Assembly: GCA_001584585.1 (NCBI GenBank) | Contig: LSYV01000018.1 | Span: 1,215,840 to 1,279,839 of the forward strand | DNA length: 64,000 nucleotides | Origin: Gonium pectorale | Lineage: Eukaryota; Chlorophyta; Chlorophyceae; Chlamydomonadales; Volvocaceae | Direction of reading: 5' to 3' | Part shown: piece after piece, positions 24,163 through 39,200 of the stretch | How positions within the stretch are numbered: position 1 is the stretch's first letter | Layout: each line of letters begins with the position of its first letter | Position numbers and translations under genes: made by a program | The notes under the pieces: generated by a model | Database searches by the model: none | What the model was told of the DNA's origin: nothing | The model's input: only the letters and a program-made list of their open reading frames with translations

Positions 24163-26440
24163 ATGAGTTTTGTATTTCCTTACTTCTTCAGCTATCCTCC
24201 ATACTTCACGTAAGCTACCCGATGCTTGATAATGCCTAAGGGCGGGAAGGACGACGTGGTCCCGTGTGAGTGCAGGCTGCAGCCTGTGAAGGAGACACGG
24301 GACAAGCAGATCGCGCTCTGGTGCTCCCTCATTCTCAACTACTGTCAGCACAGCAAGGCAAGGGTCGGGAAGGGGAGGGTGGGCGTGCGGTCTCCATACC
24401 CGTCCCCTGGCAGCAGTACACCTGACATGCGGCCGCTCGCAGACATTCATCCTCGAGACCCAGTCTGCCTCACCGCTTTTTGCAAACGCCGCTATCAACC
24501 GTGAGCCACGAAGGCGCACCGGAGCGCCAGGGTTGTGACGTAGCGTGCGGGTCACAGAGGTTAGCGTGCGGATTCCATGACGGCCTGTGCTTCACCAGCT
24601 CAGGCAAGAGTGCAACATGGATTCCAACTGCGGCGGTCCCCAACGAAATCGGACCCGCGATTGACCGCCCCAAGCGCAGGGGGGTTTGCAGCGGTCTCTC
24701 GCGCCACTCACTCTCCCGTTGCTCTAGCTTGGGCCGCGTACTGCACTAGGCCGGCTGCGGTACGAACGTGCCAATCGAGGGTCAGTTGCCATGCCGCCAC
24801 AGCTAATGCCGCGCTTGTGGTGAAACCAACTCCACCGCTGTGAGCGTCCCCAACTCGCTAGGCAAAGAACTGGACGGCCCACCGAATTCCGCCTTGCGGG
24901 TGCAGGGAAGCTGAACACAGAGGCGCGAGTAGTCATCCTCGACGAGCTCGTCACACAAGGTAGGCAGGGGCAGGTCCCAGGCGGCACAGGGCCCTGATAG
25001 CGGACAGCAGTGTGGCCAGGCAAAATTGAATGGGATTGGTATCAAGCAGGGGGATGCAGTAGGGTGAATCACGGGTAGCGGCGGCGGATGCATAGATGTG
25101 ATTTGCTGCCTCACGCACGATAGGGTCCTCGTCCGGGCGCCTGCTCCCTCGGACCCTTTTGCCTGCCGCACATAGACCATTGTTTGAAGACTGTAACTTC
25201 GGCATGCCACAGTACAGGCATGGCTGCGTGGGTTGCAGCACGCAGACCGTCACCCTCCTCGTGCCCTCATACTCCGCCCTTAGGTCGCGCAGAATGGCTG
25301 GATAAGGGCAAGACGCAGAGTCTCATCCTGTGGAAGAAGGTAAGCGCGGGGGCTTGTTGAGGCATAGCCGAGGACCGTGGGCTGGGATGGTATAAGGACG
25401 CTGCAAACGCCGTATCCCGACCCTGCCACACGGCTGCTGCGGCACGTGGCCTGCCGGCTGATGCTGTGTTTGCCAAACCAGCTGGTGTAGCTCACGGCGT
25501 GCGGATTCCGACTTAGAACGTTGAGGCATAGCCAAAAAAGAGGAACCTGCAAAGGAAGAGGGAGCCACCCATAGCCAGCCTAAGGGCCAAGCTGCTGGGC
25601 CAGTTTGGTGAAAGATAGTGGTAGTGGCCATGGGACAGGCACACCGGCCGCGCTGCTTTTTTGCCTGGCTGCAGGTGGACGAGTGGGCGGCGACTCTCAT
25701 GGATTTTGTAAGAACGTACGGGCTCTCAGACTCGGTCATGACCCTGGACGAGCTAAGCTCTGGGGATGATGTGCGCGGGACAGGTGCGGTGGTTGGTGCG
25801 CTTGGGCCCGCCTGTGATTTCTGTCCTGCCCTTGCAGTCTCCTATACGTTTTTCGCCCGGGAGCTACGCGGCCGCGTGGCCGTGTACCCGCCCCTCCCTG
25901 CTTTCATATGACTACCCTCCCTGACTTGCGGCCTGCGCCCTCTACCATTGATGCAGAGCTGTTTGGGCTACACCGGGAGGTCCTGACGCGGGCGCTGCGG
26001 CTGCTGGAGGCCCAGGGCAAAGTACGGTGAGCCACAGGGGTGGGGGCGGTGTCGGACTTGCAACTTTCATCCAGGGTTTGACGCAGAAAACCGTGCTTTA
26101 TGGTGTTGCTTGGCCGCGCTTGGAGGAGTTAACGGTTCAACTGTGGCGACATAGCAGGGGTGAGCGAGGGAGTAAAGCGTTTGTGCTGGTGTGCGAAGCG
26201 GGTATGGCAGGACCGTACGCTGTGATGAGCAGCCTAGCGTACGCGGGCCCAAGACTGGAGTGCCGCTCCAGGGCCTGACTTCCAAGTATGCGACTTGCGA
26301 AGTAAGGCCTGCAAGAAAGCTGCCATCGCCGCGGTTATCCTGGTAGGAACGCGGTGCACGTCTAATCCGTGCGCTCTGCTGTGACGTGCAGGACCTTCAA
26401 GGGTGCGACACCGGAAGAGCTGGGAGTCAAGTTCCTGTAG
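24163..26440 (+). CDS. VPS25: ESCRT-II complex subunit VPS25
   Basis: VPS25 is the ESCRT-II subunit that binds ESCRT-III (VPS20) during sorting of ubiquitinated membrane proteins into multivesicular bodies. Proposed exons are 24163-24209, 24276-24357, 24443-24500, 24906-24959, 25284-25339, 25675-25783, 25957-26026 and 26392-26440. Phases close, giving 174 residues (animal VPS25 is about 176). Family landmarks in order are MSF then YPPYFT.QPVKETRDKQ, WCSLILNYC, ASPLFANAAINRKL, VILDELVTQGRAEWLDK, LILWKK.DEWA, MTLDELSSGDD, LLEAQGKVRTFKG and a C-terminal GVKFL. The two winged-helix repeats are complete. The donor after exon 2 looks like GC (aag|gcaagg), with gtcggg six bases on as an in-frame alternative. 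Intron 5 carries a fragment of repeat family 1. A TGTAA at 26632 fits as the polyadenylation signal. Confidence 0.93.
25535..25570 (-). repeat. Dispersed repeat family 1, copy 3 (fragment)
   Basis: Read in reverse, ggtggctccctcttcctttgcag followed by gttcctctttttt matches the 3' part of the family core. It lies in VPS25 intron 5. Confidence 0.55.
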
Positions 26441-26631
26441 GCACGTACGGCGCAACGTGGGCTACCAGACATGGCGTGTGGCACGCCTGTCGCACTAATT
26501 CTTGTGGGACTGTGGCTTACACCTACGGGGTCCAGCGGGTAGGCACCATCATGGCTCGCGGCGCCTGAGGTTGAAACCTTGAAGGCATTCAGGCCAGGTG
26601 TACCATGGGTCGGAGCATTTAATGCCTCTAC

Positions 26632-26636
26632 TGTAA
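26632..26636 (+). terminator. TGTAA polyadenylation signal of VPS25
   Basis: TGTAA is the usual volvocine polyadenylation signal. This one lies 192 nt after the VPS25 stop and before the V-ATPase B start. Confidence 0.5.
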
Positions 26637-27004
26637 ATCGATGGCAAAAGCTTCCGCTGTGACTGCTGTTATTTTAATCGCGAATGCACGGATGAGCCAG
26701 GGCCGCAGAGGAAAGCGGGTTCACACACAGCGACCACCCCGGCCGCGGCGCATTCATGTGCTTTCTGGACTGACTGCGACGAGAATATGCAATCACGTTG
26801 AAACTAGGCTGGCTCCAAACTGGGCGTAGGGTACGGGTAATTGTGCATTGACCAGCAGGCCTTTGGAACCAGAGGCTCCTGCGTGGTACTGCGGAAGGGG
26901 TTGTCACCAAATTGAGGTTGTCACCACATTCCCCTCAAAAGGGACCAGTTGCTCGGACACTGCTAGCTCAATCAGGTGCCCATCGGGCTCAACACAGGGC
27001 TACC

Positions 27005-30471
<3,467 letters not shown>

Positions 30472-30813
30472 GCCACGCGGAATGGCCATTTCGGTCCGCC
30501 GGATCGGAGTTGGGATACGGCACGTCGCATTGGCGTGTTAATTTCGCACTTGACCGCAATTTCGGACCCGCGGGCGCGGGTATTCAGTATCGTTGTGCAG
30601 AGCGGGCGCGGCCCGACCATGTATACTGCATCAAGCCTTTGACAGCTAACTTTGGTCAGGAGGTTTTGGGGGTTAGGGTGACCTAGGGGCGGGCACAGGC
30701 GGGCTAATTCATGACCAGTGCTTATCTTTTCTGCGTCCTACTGCTCCTTTCTGCTCGCTTCTGGCGTGCGTGTACAATCCGGATTACAATCCTGGACATG
30801 TACGTGATCCGAA

Positions 30814-30818
30814 TGTAA
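30814..30818 (+). terminator. Candidate TGTAA polyadenylation signal of V-ATPase B
   Basis: TGTAA lies 343 nt after the V-ATPase B stop. It is the first plausible one downstream on this strand. Confidence 0.4.
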
Positions 30819-30865
30819 CGGCCCCAAGCGATGGTCATTGACGGCGTCGTGTACCTTCTCAGTGT

Positions 30866-30918
30866 TGAAAAGGAACAACGCATACGACGAGCGTAAGCGC
30901 GAAAGTGATGATGTCGTC
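30866..30918 (-). repeat. Dispersed repeat family 2, copy 2, with flanking 13-bp direct repeats
   Basis: The reverse complement matches the family 2 core at 20.6 kb. The 13-mer accttctcagtgt occurs immediately on both sides (30853-30865 and 30919-30931), as expected for a target-site duplication. Confidence 0.75.
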
Positions 30919-30959
30919 ACCTTCTCAGTGTGAACTGCGGTGCACGGTATGCACTGCTG

Positions 30960-30964
30960 TTACA
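30960..30964 (-). terminator. Candidate TGTAA polyadenylation signal of UROD
   Basis: TTACA on the plus strand reads TGTAA on the minus strand, 314 nt beyond the UROD stop. Confidence 0.4.
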
Positions 30965-31277
30965 CCACGCGGTTCCATGTACGTACTTGCCGATTCAACC
31001 CGGCCATTTTGTACTTTCAGACCGTACTCATACTCGATATCATGTGCTCATGACGAATCCATCCGCCCGCAAGCGCCGCTTCCCCAGGCCCAATCCAGCG
31101 CGTGTGCCTAGGCTGGGTCCACGGTTGAAACTTCTTTTCACTCAATGATTCCAAGCCCATTCATACCTGGCAGCAAGCAAGCATGTGCATTCCTATACCA
31201 GCCCGTAAAACGCAAGCAACCCAAGCAGCGGCTGCCGCCTTACGGTGCCAGCCACCGCCATCCACACCAGCTTCAAC

Positions 31278-34200
31278 CTAGTGCTGCGCCACGTCAGCAT
31301 AGGTGAGGCGCTTGGAGAGGTCGAACATGTGCGCGACCCCCTCCTCGGGGGTGCCCACCAGCACGCCGTGCCCCAAGTTGAGGATGTGCCGCTGGCCGCC
31401 GCCCTTGCGCAGGCAGTCCCGCACCGCGTCCTCAATAGCATCCTGCGGACCGAGAGGTCAGGGTGGCGAAGACGCAGGTTGGGTGCATGCCTGGTACACA
31501 AGTCAGCGGAACACAGGAGCCATCGGCGGGGTGGCAACAGTCGATATGCCTTAGTAAACTGATGCTAAGGCAGCCCACGGACCAGCAGCCTACCTCGCCC
31601 CAAAGCCAAGGCCTGCGGAGCGCTGCCGCCCGCCCCCCTGGGTCCTCCCGACGTGCCCCTAATCCACTCTGCACCGTGTCACGACTCCGTGCCGTGCCGG
31701 ACAGCGGCTCAGGTCCCCACGCTTCGTCAGTGTCATGAACACGTACTTCCGACGCGAAGAGGATGGCGGGGTCCACGTTGCCCTGCAGCGACACGTTGCT
31801 GGGTATCCGCCTGCGCGCGTCCGCCATGTCGGTGGTCCAGTCCACACCGATCACGTCGGCGCCCGTGGTCGCCAGCCGCTCCAGCAGGCCGCCCGAGCCG
31901 TTGGCGTACAGCGTCAGCGGCACGGTGGGGTACTCGGCCTTGACCGACGCGATGATGCGCTTCAGGTAGGGGCCGCTCCACCTGCAGGGGCGGCAGGCGG
32001 GTTGGCGACTTTAGGGCGCGGCGGCCGCATGCGGGTGGCGCTCGAGCACTGCCGTGTAGCTATGCCGTGCATGTTTGGGGGCGCACGTCCTGTTGGCACG
32101 CAAGCGTCACTCCTGATGTCACCGATATGTACTGCCCGAGGAGGCGCCGGCCACCCTTCCGTTCAGCGCATCACCATCCCACATGCGCTCCGCCTCCGTT
32201 ACAACCCCGGCGCTCACTTCTCCCACTCGCGCGGCGGCAGCTGGCCGCCCCACGAGTCGAAGATCTGCACACACTGCGCGCCGGCCTGGATCTGGTACTT
32301 GATGTAGGCAGCCATTGCGTCCGCCAGCTTCGTCAGCAGCGCGTCCAGCACCTCGGGCGCCGAGAAGCACATGGTCTTGATGGTCTTGTACAGCGAGGTG
32401 GAGCCGCCCTCTATCAGGTAGGTGGCCAACGTCCAGGGCGAGCCCACGAAGCCCAGCACGGCCGCCTCGTTGTTCACCTCAGAGCGCAGCTGGGTGAGGG
32501 CCCTGGTGACCGGGACACAGGGGAAGCGCGCGCATTCAATAGGCGGGAAGGCATGGGGGGGACAAGATGCCTGCTAGGGGTTCTCGAAAAATGCTCGAGG
32601 CACATGCCGCCCCGTTCCCTTTGGCATGGGCGGATGCGTGTAGCAACCGTTGACAGGCAACAGCGGGGCAGGCACCGCAGCGGGTGAGTGCAGCCCGTGG
32701 GGACTTTCCCAGTTTGGCGAGCGTGTGAGCGACGGCCCAACACAGGCCGGTCCCAGCCAGATTCAGACTGCCATGCAGAGCAACCGATGAGCGCCCACGC
32801 ACTCCCCACGACGCTGCAGCTGTTGTTGCACCTGTCCCGGCACGACGCAGCGCCCCGTGGCGATGCGACCATGGGCACGAGTCTCCGGCATACGGCAAGA
32901 CGGTCCAGTCAAGCCCGCAGCGCTCCAATGCGGCGGCACATAAAGGCTGTGCATCGAGAACGGCGCTCCACTGCAGCTTCGCCCCGCTTGCTGCGTGGCG
33001 CAGGCCCCCCAGCGCCGCCACAGTCGCTCCACAATGCGTTGGCAGGCGGATGACGCAGCCGAGTCAAGAGATGTTGCTTGTGCTGCCTGCCGCATGGGCA
33101 GCTGCCCGACTGGACCGCGCATACGCCACACTGCTGCAGAAACCCCCGTTTTTATGTTCAGGTCAGAGCAACGGCACTGCGCGCTCTAATACAGAAACCT
33201 GGTGTGCGCCGGCGCCGGCCCAGCGTATTTCCCACGTCAGTGCGTGTTCTGAATGCGGAACAGCATTGCTTCGCAGCGCGCGTGTGCGTGCGGCGGGGCA
33301 GAGAAGGTTGTGCATATCAACGGGCTGGGCGCCAGCATTCCATCCTGTCCGGCGGCCAAGCCAGTCCTTGCGTTCGCTCCGCTGGACCCCAGTGTTGGCG
33401 ACCCGAAAATCCGGCACCCGCTGGGTGCGTGCCATCAAAGCCGGCGGCATCCGTGTCGACGGCCGAACCGAGTAGGTAGTAGTGTCGAAACTAAGGCCTT
33501 GGCAGTAGAGGTTTATGCGTTCGTGTGCCTAAGCCGCCCGCCCCATCCCCGTCCCCAACCTCGATCCGGCGGGGGGGGGCGGTAATGCGCCGCCCTACCC
33601 GATGCGAATGAAGGGCACAACCGCGCAAGGCTCTTCTTGCGGCTGCCAGTGTGAACGGGCCTGCTACTTTAGGACATATGCACCGTAAGTCATACGCCGG
33701 CAGCCAAGGACCTCACAGCCAACGCGCTTCCGTCAGCCATGCTTGATCCCTCCATAGCACACTGAAACCCGCCATGCACCGCAAAAACCCAACCACCGCT
33801 ATTCGACTGCCAACAACCCTCCGTCACCGTCCCCATGCTACCGCGCCCCTTGCTTGGGCCTCAGGCCGCGCCACACACCTGCCGACGAAGTCAACCTTGC
33901 TGAAGTCCATGTCGTGCAGCTGCTTAACCTGCTCCAGGCTGCGGATCGGGGTGTCGATGATGGGCCCCTTGTTGTCATCGATGTCAAAGTTCACTCCGAT
34001 TCCCGGGAGGGGCGTCAGGATGTCGCTGAACAGAATGACGCCATCGGGCTTGAACGAGTTCCACGGCTGCAAGCTGATCTCCACAATAAGCTCCGTGGTC
34101 TCAGAGCGCTCACGGAAGGAGGGATGCTTCTTGGCGAGCTCCCGGTAGACCTTTTGGTAGCTGCGAGCGGCGAGGATGCACCATCCCGACAAGGTTTGCT

Positions 34201-34468
34201 TTCCCGTAGGCCCCAATGGATAGCCCATATCAACTTGAACGCCTTACCGTCCCGCCTGACGCATCATCCAGCAAGGAGCGCGCTCCACCTTCTCACCACG
34301 GGCTGCACGCACCATGAGCGGCTCCTGGACGGCCCCCGCCGTGGGCTGAGCATTGGCAACCACTGCAGGTGCCCTCGATTGCCCAACCGCAATGGGCTTG
34401 AAAGCACGGTCCCTCAGAACAGCGCTCCGCCCCAGACCCGTGCCCATAGCCGTCGTGTGGACGCTCAT
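31278..34468 (-). CDS. UROD: Uroporphyrinogen decarboxylase (plastid)
   Basis: The enzyme decarboxylates the four acetate side chains of uroporphyrinogen III to make coproporphyrinogen III, for heme and chlorophyll. Proposed exons on the minus strand are 34468-34248, 34160-33879, 32502-32218, 31981-31747 and 31442-31278. Phases close, giving 395 residues. The first ~40 residues are basic and hydroxylated without acidic runs, so a chloroplast transit peptide is likely. Signature 1 is [10 protein letters not shown] (65-74). [14 protein letters not shown] carries the conserved active-site Asp, signature 2 is [17 protein letters not shown], and [24 protein letters not shown] and [16 protein letters not shown] follow. 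The conserved C-terminal helix is present. Intron 2 is long (about 1.4 kb) and contains nothing I recognise. The gene is divergent from the EF-G gene, with about 1.8 kb between the starts. Confidence 0.95.
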
Positions 34469-35309
34469 GTCTCAAGTTATCTATCTGCCGTCAAAGGTAA
34501 AAAGGAGTCAGGTGTTGCAACTAGTGGTAGACAATGGTCCCAACAGTCCCAGATGTCGGCACGACAACCTGGTCGGCCACAGCACAAAATGCTGGCAAAA
34601 GACGCAGCAGCGGCCGGCACGCTGCGAGTACCCGATCTGGGTACGCAAAAGGCGGTTGGAAAACGGTTACCCTCGAGCCACCCAGCCCTTCCCCGTCTGT
34701 TCGCCTATTTTTATGTAGTATTTGGGATGTGGATTATGAGTGTCACAGGGGATCTAGGAGCTGCCTAGGTAAGGGTAATGGGTCTGGGATGGGGAATGCG
34801 GTCGTTGCGGGTTCGCTCTACACGCCCTCATCGCACACATGCTGTCCGATGCACTTGGAACTAACATACCGCAGGGTATCCTAGTGCAGCCTTCACAGGC
34901 TTTGGGGCGGATGCCCCACACCCTGCACTGGTTGGCTCGACGAAAGTAAATGCATGTGCTCGTAGAGATGCCTGTCCTGAATTACTCTTCTCACTCCGTG
35001 ACCCCGGATGGTGGGAGACAAATCGTCTAGAGCGGTAGGAGTAGGCCATCCAGTCTTTCGGAGCAGTGACCCACGGGGACGTGGGCACGTGGCCTCACAG
35101 CCGCCGCCGCCAGCCCAGCACAGCCATCAGCAGCACGCTTCCTTACGGCCATAGAGTTCTCCGCTTCTTCAGTGCAACACTGCTTGCTCTGTCTGCCAGC
35201 CAACGCTTCAAAAATTCTGTTTTCCAACCGACCGCTTTTCCTACAGCCAACAAACATGGCCAGCCACCAACCTGTCAACCCCTTTCCCCGCCTCCAAATG
35301 CCGTGGCCC

Positions 35310-35390
35310 GCCACGCATTATACCTGGCGTCCTACTGGCAACATCGCACCTTGGGGTGTACCCCCTTTCTGTTTCCTCTTTAATGGCAGA
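35310..35390 (+). repeat. Dispersed repeat family 1, copy 4 (diverged)
   Basis: gtcctactggcaacatcgcaccttggggtg followed by ccctttctgtttcctcttt keeps the order and spacing of the family core. The putative splice-like cag is lost. Confidence 0.5.
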
Positions 35391-35537
35391 AGTATGCTAC
35401 CAAGAGGGCAGAGGGGGTTTTAATATGTGAGGGGGTGCATGCGAACTGGGATAGCCTACACTAAGAAACACGATACCAAATGTGCCGGTGGGCGGGCTTG
35501 AGGCGCGTTAGCTGTCGGCCAGGCTGCACGGGTGCCA

Positions 35538-35646
35538 GAAAAGGAAAAATCTGCATAGGAGGGAGCCCACCTCCTCGGTCATCACACCCGAAGGCGTGAC
35601 GTTTCCAGTAGGGCCGACGGGTGCAAAGCAAGGTAGGTGACGTGTA
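35538..35646 (-). repeat. Dispersed repeat family 1, copy 5
   Basis: The reverse complement reads tcacctaccttgctttgcac, cctactggaaacgtcacgcc, ttcgggtgtgatgacc, gtgggctccctcctatgcag, then atttttccttttc. It is nearly collinear with the 44.1-kb copy. Confidence 0.75.
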
Positions 35647-36285
35647 GGGTGCATCCCCCTTTCTTTGCAGCGTTCTGATTTCCAACTACTGCCACGGGAT
35701 GAGAAGCTGCTCCAGCATCCCACAACCTGTACCCACATGCTGCACTTTGCGAGCCATGCCAACATGTGCAGTAGGCCTGCTTGTAGTGCAGCTTCACGTG
35801 CACTACAGTGTCCCACGCAGCCAGACGTGCTCCCGTTGTGGGTATCCTTGCGCCTTTCAGGGCATACCACCGGTTTGCACCAGCCTGAGTCTGGCGCCTG
35901 GAATCACAGGCAGGGGTTGGTCCAGCACCGTCCCGCAACCTGGCCAACACGGTCCAACCCATCGGCCTCCCGAGCACCCGCGAGCAACTGGGGCCGGCAC
36001 ATCTGGCGAGAGTGCCCTTGACGTCCCTTACGAAGGTTGCGTGTAACCCCGAAGCAAGCGCGGGCAACACATCAGTGCATGTGGACAGCGACTACCGCTG
36101 TGGACAGCGTCCTTTCTCCAGCAAAAGATCTCGCCCACATTTATGTCAGAGCTGGTCTACCGTTGAGCAATTATGGTCCTCCCAACCTCGTACGACTACA
36201 CTTGTGGTGGTCGCTTTTTGGCTATAAGCGAACCACTGTGCCCAATTCCCCACTTTTCCTTTGCCAAAAGGACAAAGAGCATACA

Positions 36286-39200
36286 ATGGCTCTCAAGTCC
36301 GGCATGAAGGCGTCGACTCGCCAGGCGCTGAGGCGTCAGGTGGCCCCCGCGGTCGCCTCGGCCGTGAAGGCCGTTTCCGGGCCCATCATGGTCCCTAGCA
36401 TGCAGGCCACGATCAAGGTGAGAATGCAGCTGACCCAATCCTGATTGCCGGAACCGGCGGCCGGATATGCCAAACTCCCCATTTCCTTGCCTCTCGCAGG
36501 CCGGCTGCCGCAGGTCCGCGATCACCCGCGTGAGCCTCCGCCGTGCAGCTCGCCTGGTTGTCAGTGCCTCGGCTGCTGCCGCTCCGGCCCCCACCTATGG
36601 TGAGCAACAGTTTTGCGCCTCTCGTCCGTTGCCTGGCTCCAGTCCACCCCGCTATCGCCTGCAGACTCCCGTCGCGAGAAGCCGCTGGACAAGTACCGCA
36701 ACATCGGTATCATGGCGCACATCGACGCCGGCAAGGTGAGAACCGCAATTGCGCCTGGGGCTTCACCTCCTCCAGAATTGGGCAAGCGCCCTTGCACAGC
36801 TTATGTTTGTCACATGCATTTGGTGGAAGCGGTCATTTGGGTGTGCCCAGTTCGGCTTCAGTATGGACGTGTGGCCTTCAGCTACACCAAATAGCTCGTG
36901 CCCAGCCTCCCCCGCCCGTACTGTCCCCCCACCAATACACTTGCCGTCTGTGCACCCCCCCTACACCAATGGATGATGGGGGGCTTTGTCTCTCCAGCGT
37001 CAACTTTGTTGCGTTGTCCCCCAGCGACGTAGTACCCGTCCTAAATGTATGCTCGAGGACGCCTGGCGACCCTCCACTCACCACTCACACGCCCTCTCCC
37101 ACAGACCACCACCACGGAGCGCATCCTGTACTACACCGGCAAGTCGTACAAGATTGGTGAGGTCCACGAGGGCACTGCCACCATGGACTGGATGGTGCAG
37201 GAGCAGGAGCGCGGCATCACCATCACGGCCGCCGCCACCACGTGCATGTGGAAGGACCACCGCATCAACATCATCGACACGCCCGGCCACGTGGACTTCA
37301 CCCTGGAGGTGTGTAGGCGCAGGAGCATGGCTTGACCTGGCCTGGCCCTCCGTTGCCGCCGTTCACATCCCTGCGATGTAACGCTCGCGGGCGCTGCCAT
37401 GGACTAAACTGCATGGGCCTGCGCGCCGGCTCCCCGCCCCGCCCCGCTGAGCGCTGTGAAGGTGTTGCGGCCCGAACTTGTTCTGGCGCAGCGTTCCGCG
37501 TGCCGAGGGCTCTTGCTAATGGACATCGTTGCGTCCCTCCAAACCCCACAGGTGGAGCGTGCCCTGCGTGTGCTGGACGGCGCCGTGGCTGTGTTCGACG
37601 CGGTGTCGGGCGTGGAGCCGCAGTCGGAGACGGTGTGGCGCCAGGCCGACAAGTACAAGGTGAGGGAGGAGAGTTCGGCCTCGCAAGGAGGGAGGGAAGG
37701 AGGGAAGGGGTGGAAGGAGGGTTGGAGGCGGCGGGGCAGTCCAGTCACCCGGTGCATGGAGAGGGCGTGATTACGGCGCGGCTGGGGGCGGCTGGGGCCG
37801 GCTGAGGGCGAACGCAACCAAAGCAGCGCTGCGGTGCGCGCAAGGATGCGCGTGTGGCAAACCGATTCTCGGGGATTGCAGGGCTGGGTGAATCCGCCCT
37901 GATGCTTCCGCTTTCCACAGTCAGGCTCACCCGGCGGCGCCCGCCACCCGGTCAGGTCTGTTACAAAAGCAGCAACTGCTTCGTAACGACGGCTTGGAGC
38001 CGGCGGGTCTTACGGGATTCGCACTTCTTGCATGGGAGTGAAGTGTTTGCGATATCCGTTGCTACCGTTTGCGAGGACCTGCTGACCTGGTGCGTGTCTC
38101 CTCGGGTACTGGCATCTACACCATCGGAACACTGTCGGAAGGTGCACGGCAGTGTGCGATGTTCCTTGCTGGCGGAGCATGCGTGAATGCTGAGTCTGCA
38201 GCTGCAAGGGGCACGTGTGGGCACGTACGTGCGTACGTACGTGAGTGAGCGCCAGTCAGCGAAGCAGATCACGGAGTGCATGGGCCCCGATGCTGCATTG
38301 CGGTGGTGGTGCACGAGGTCCAGGCAATTGGTTGTGGCCGCTCGTGCCTCCTGCGCCTCATGTGCATGTGTGCATATGAGCACGGCGCAGCGAGGAACTT
38401 GTCGGGGGCAACCGCGCCAGGGGGGTGAGCCTAATTGGCTGGCAGCTGTATAGCAGCTCGTCCGTCGGGCTTGCTCTCTCCGCCCTTGCCTGAGACACCA
38501 GTGGCGGGTCTTGTAGCTGGCGTAATCGCCTCGCGCGTCTGTCCTCGCAGCCCCCTCCTCAGAGCTAGGCACGGGCACGGCAGGGCCCCACGAACCCCGC
38601 ATTGCGTGCCACGTGTTATGGCACGGGCGTGTATATGGATTCTCAGGCTCGGACGGAGGGCGGCACATCCTAGCTCTGCTCTGCCACCTTCGGCTTACCG
38701 TGTCCCCTGCCCTTTTCCCGACCTCTCCGCCTCACCCCGTCAGGTTCCTCGCATCTGCTTCGTGAACAAGATGGACCGCCTGGGTGCCGACTTCTATAAC
38801 TGTGTCAAGATGGTGGTCACGAACCTGGGCGCCAAGCCGCTGTGCATCCAGCTGCCCATCGGTGAGTGGCACCGGCGGCGAGCGGGGACAGCAGGAGCCG
38901 GCCAGGAGAGAAAGCACAGGCAGGGGTGTGTGGCGGGGAACGGGCCGCTTAGAGCCGTAGTAACCGATGCACTCGCATCTGCGCTGTGGAGCGAAGCTTC
39001 GGTTGGAGAGGGGGGCTGGCAACACGCAACTCAAATCTTGCAAGCACGCGGGCAGGAGATGCCTATGCCCGAGACGCAGGGACAAGGTGGTGGAAGCTTG
39101 GGTTTGCTGTCCGTATCGCAAGACCTGCAGTAAGCATGGCCAGCTTGGTTTCGGTTGGAGCCACTACGCCCAGTAACCGCCCTGCCCCTTCAATGCCTCT

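Larger units (their letters stand above)
30472..31277. other. Convergent 3' flanks of V-ATPase B and UROD
   Basis: No gene is seen. TGTAA at 30814-30818 (+) and at 30964-30960 (-) are candidate polyadenylation signals for the two facing genes. A 53-bp insertion of repeat family 2 with a 13-bp duplicated flank lies between them. Confidence 0.55.
34469..36285. other. Divergent intergenic region between UROD and EF-G
   Basis: The two plastid-protein genes are transcribed away from each other from here, so both promoters must lie inside. I see no TATA-type element I would defend. Two copies of repeat family 1 face each other at 35310-35390 (+, diverged) and 35538-35646 (-). Confidence 0.55.
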
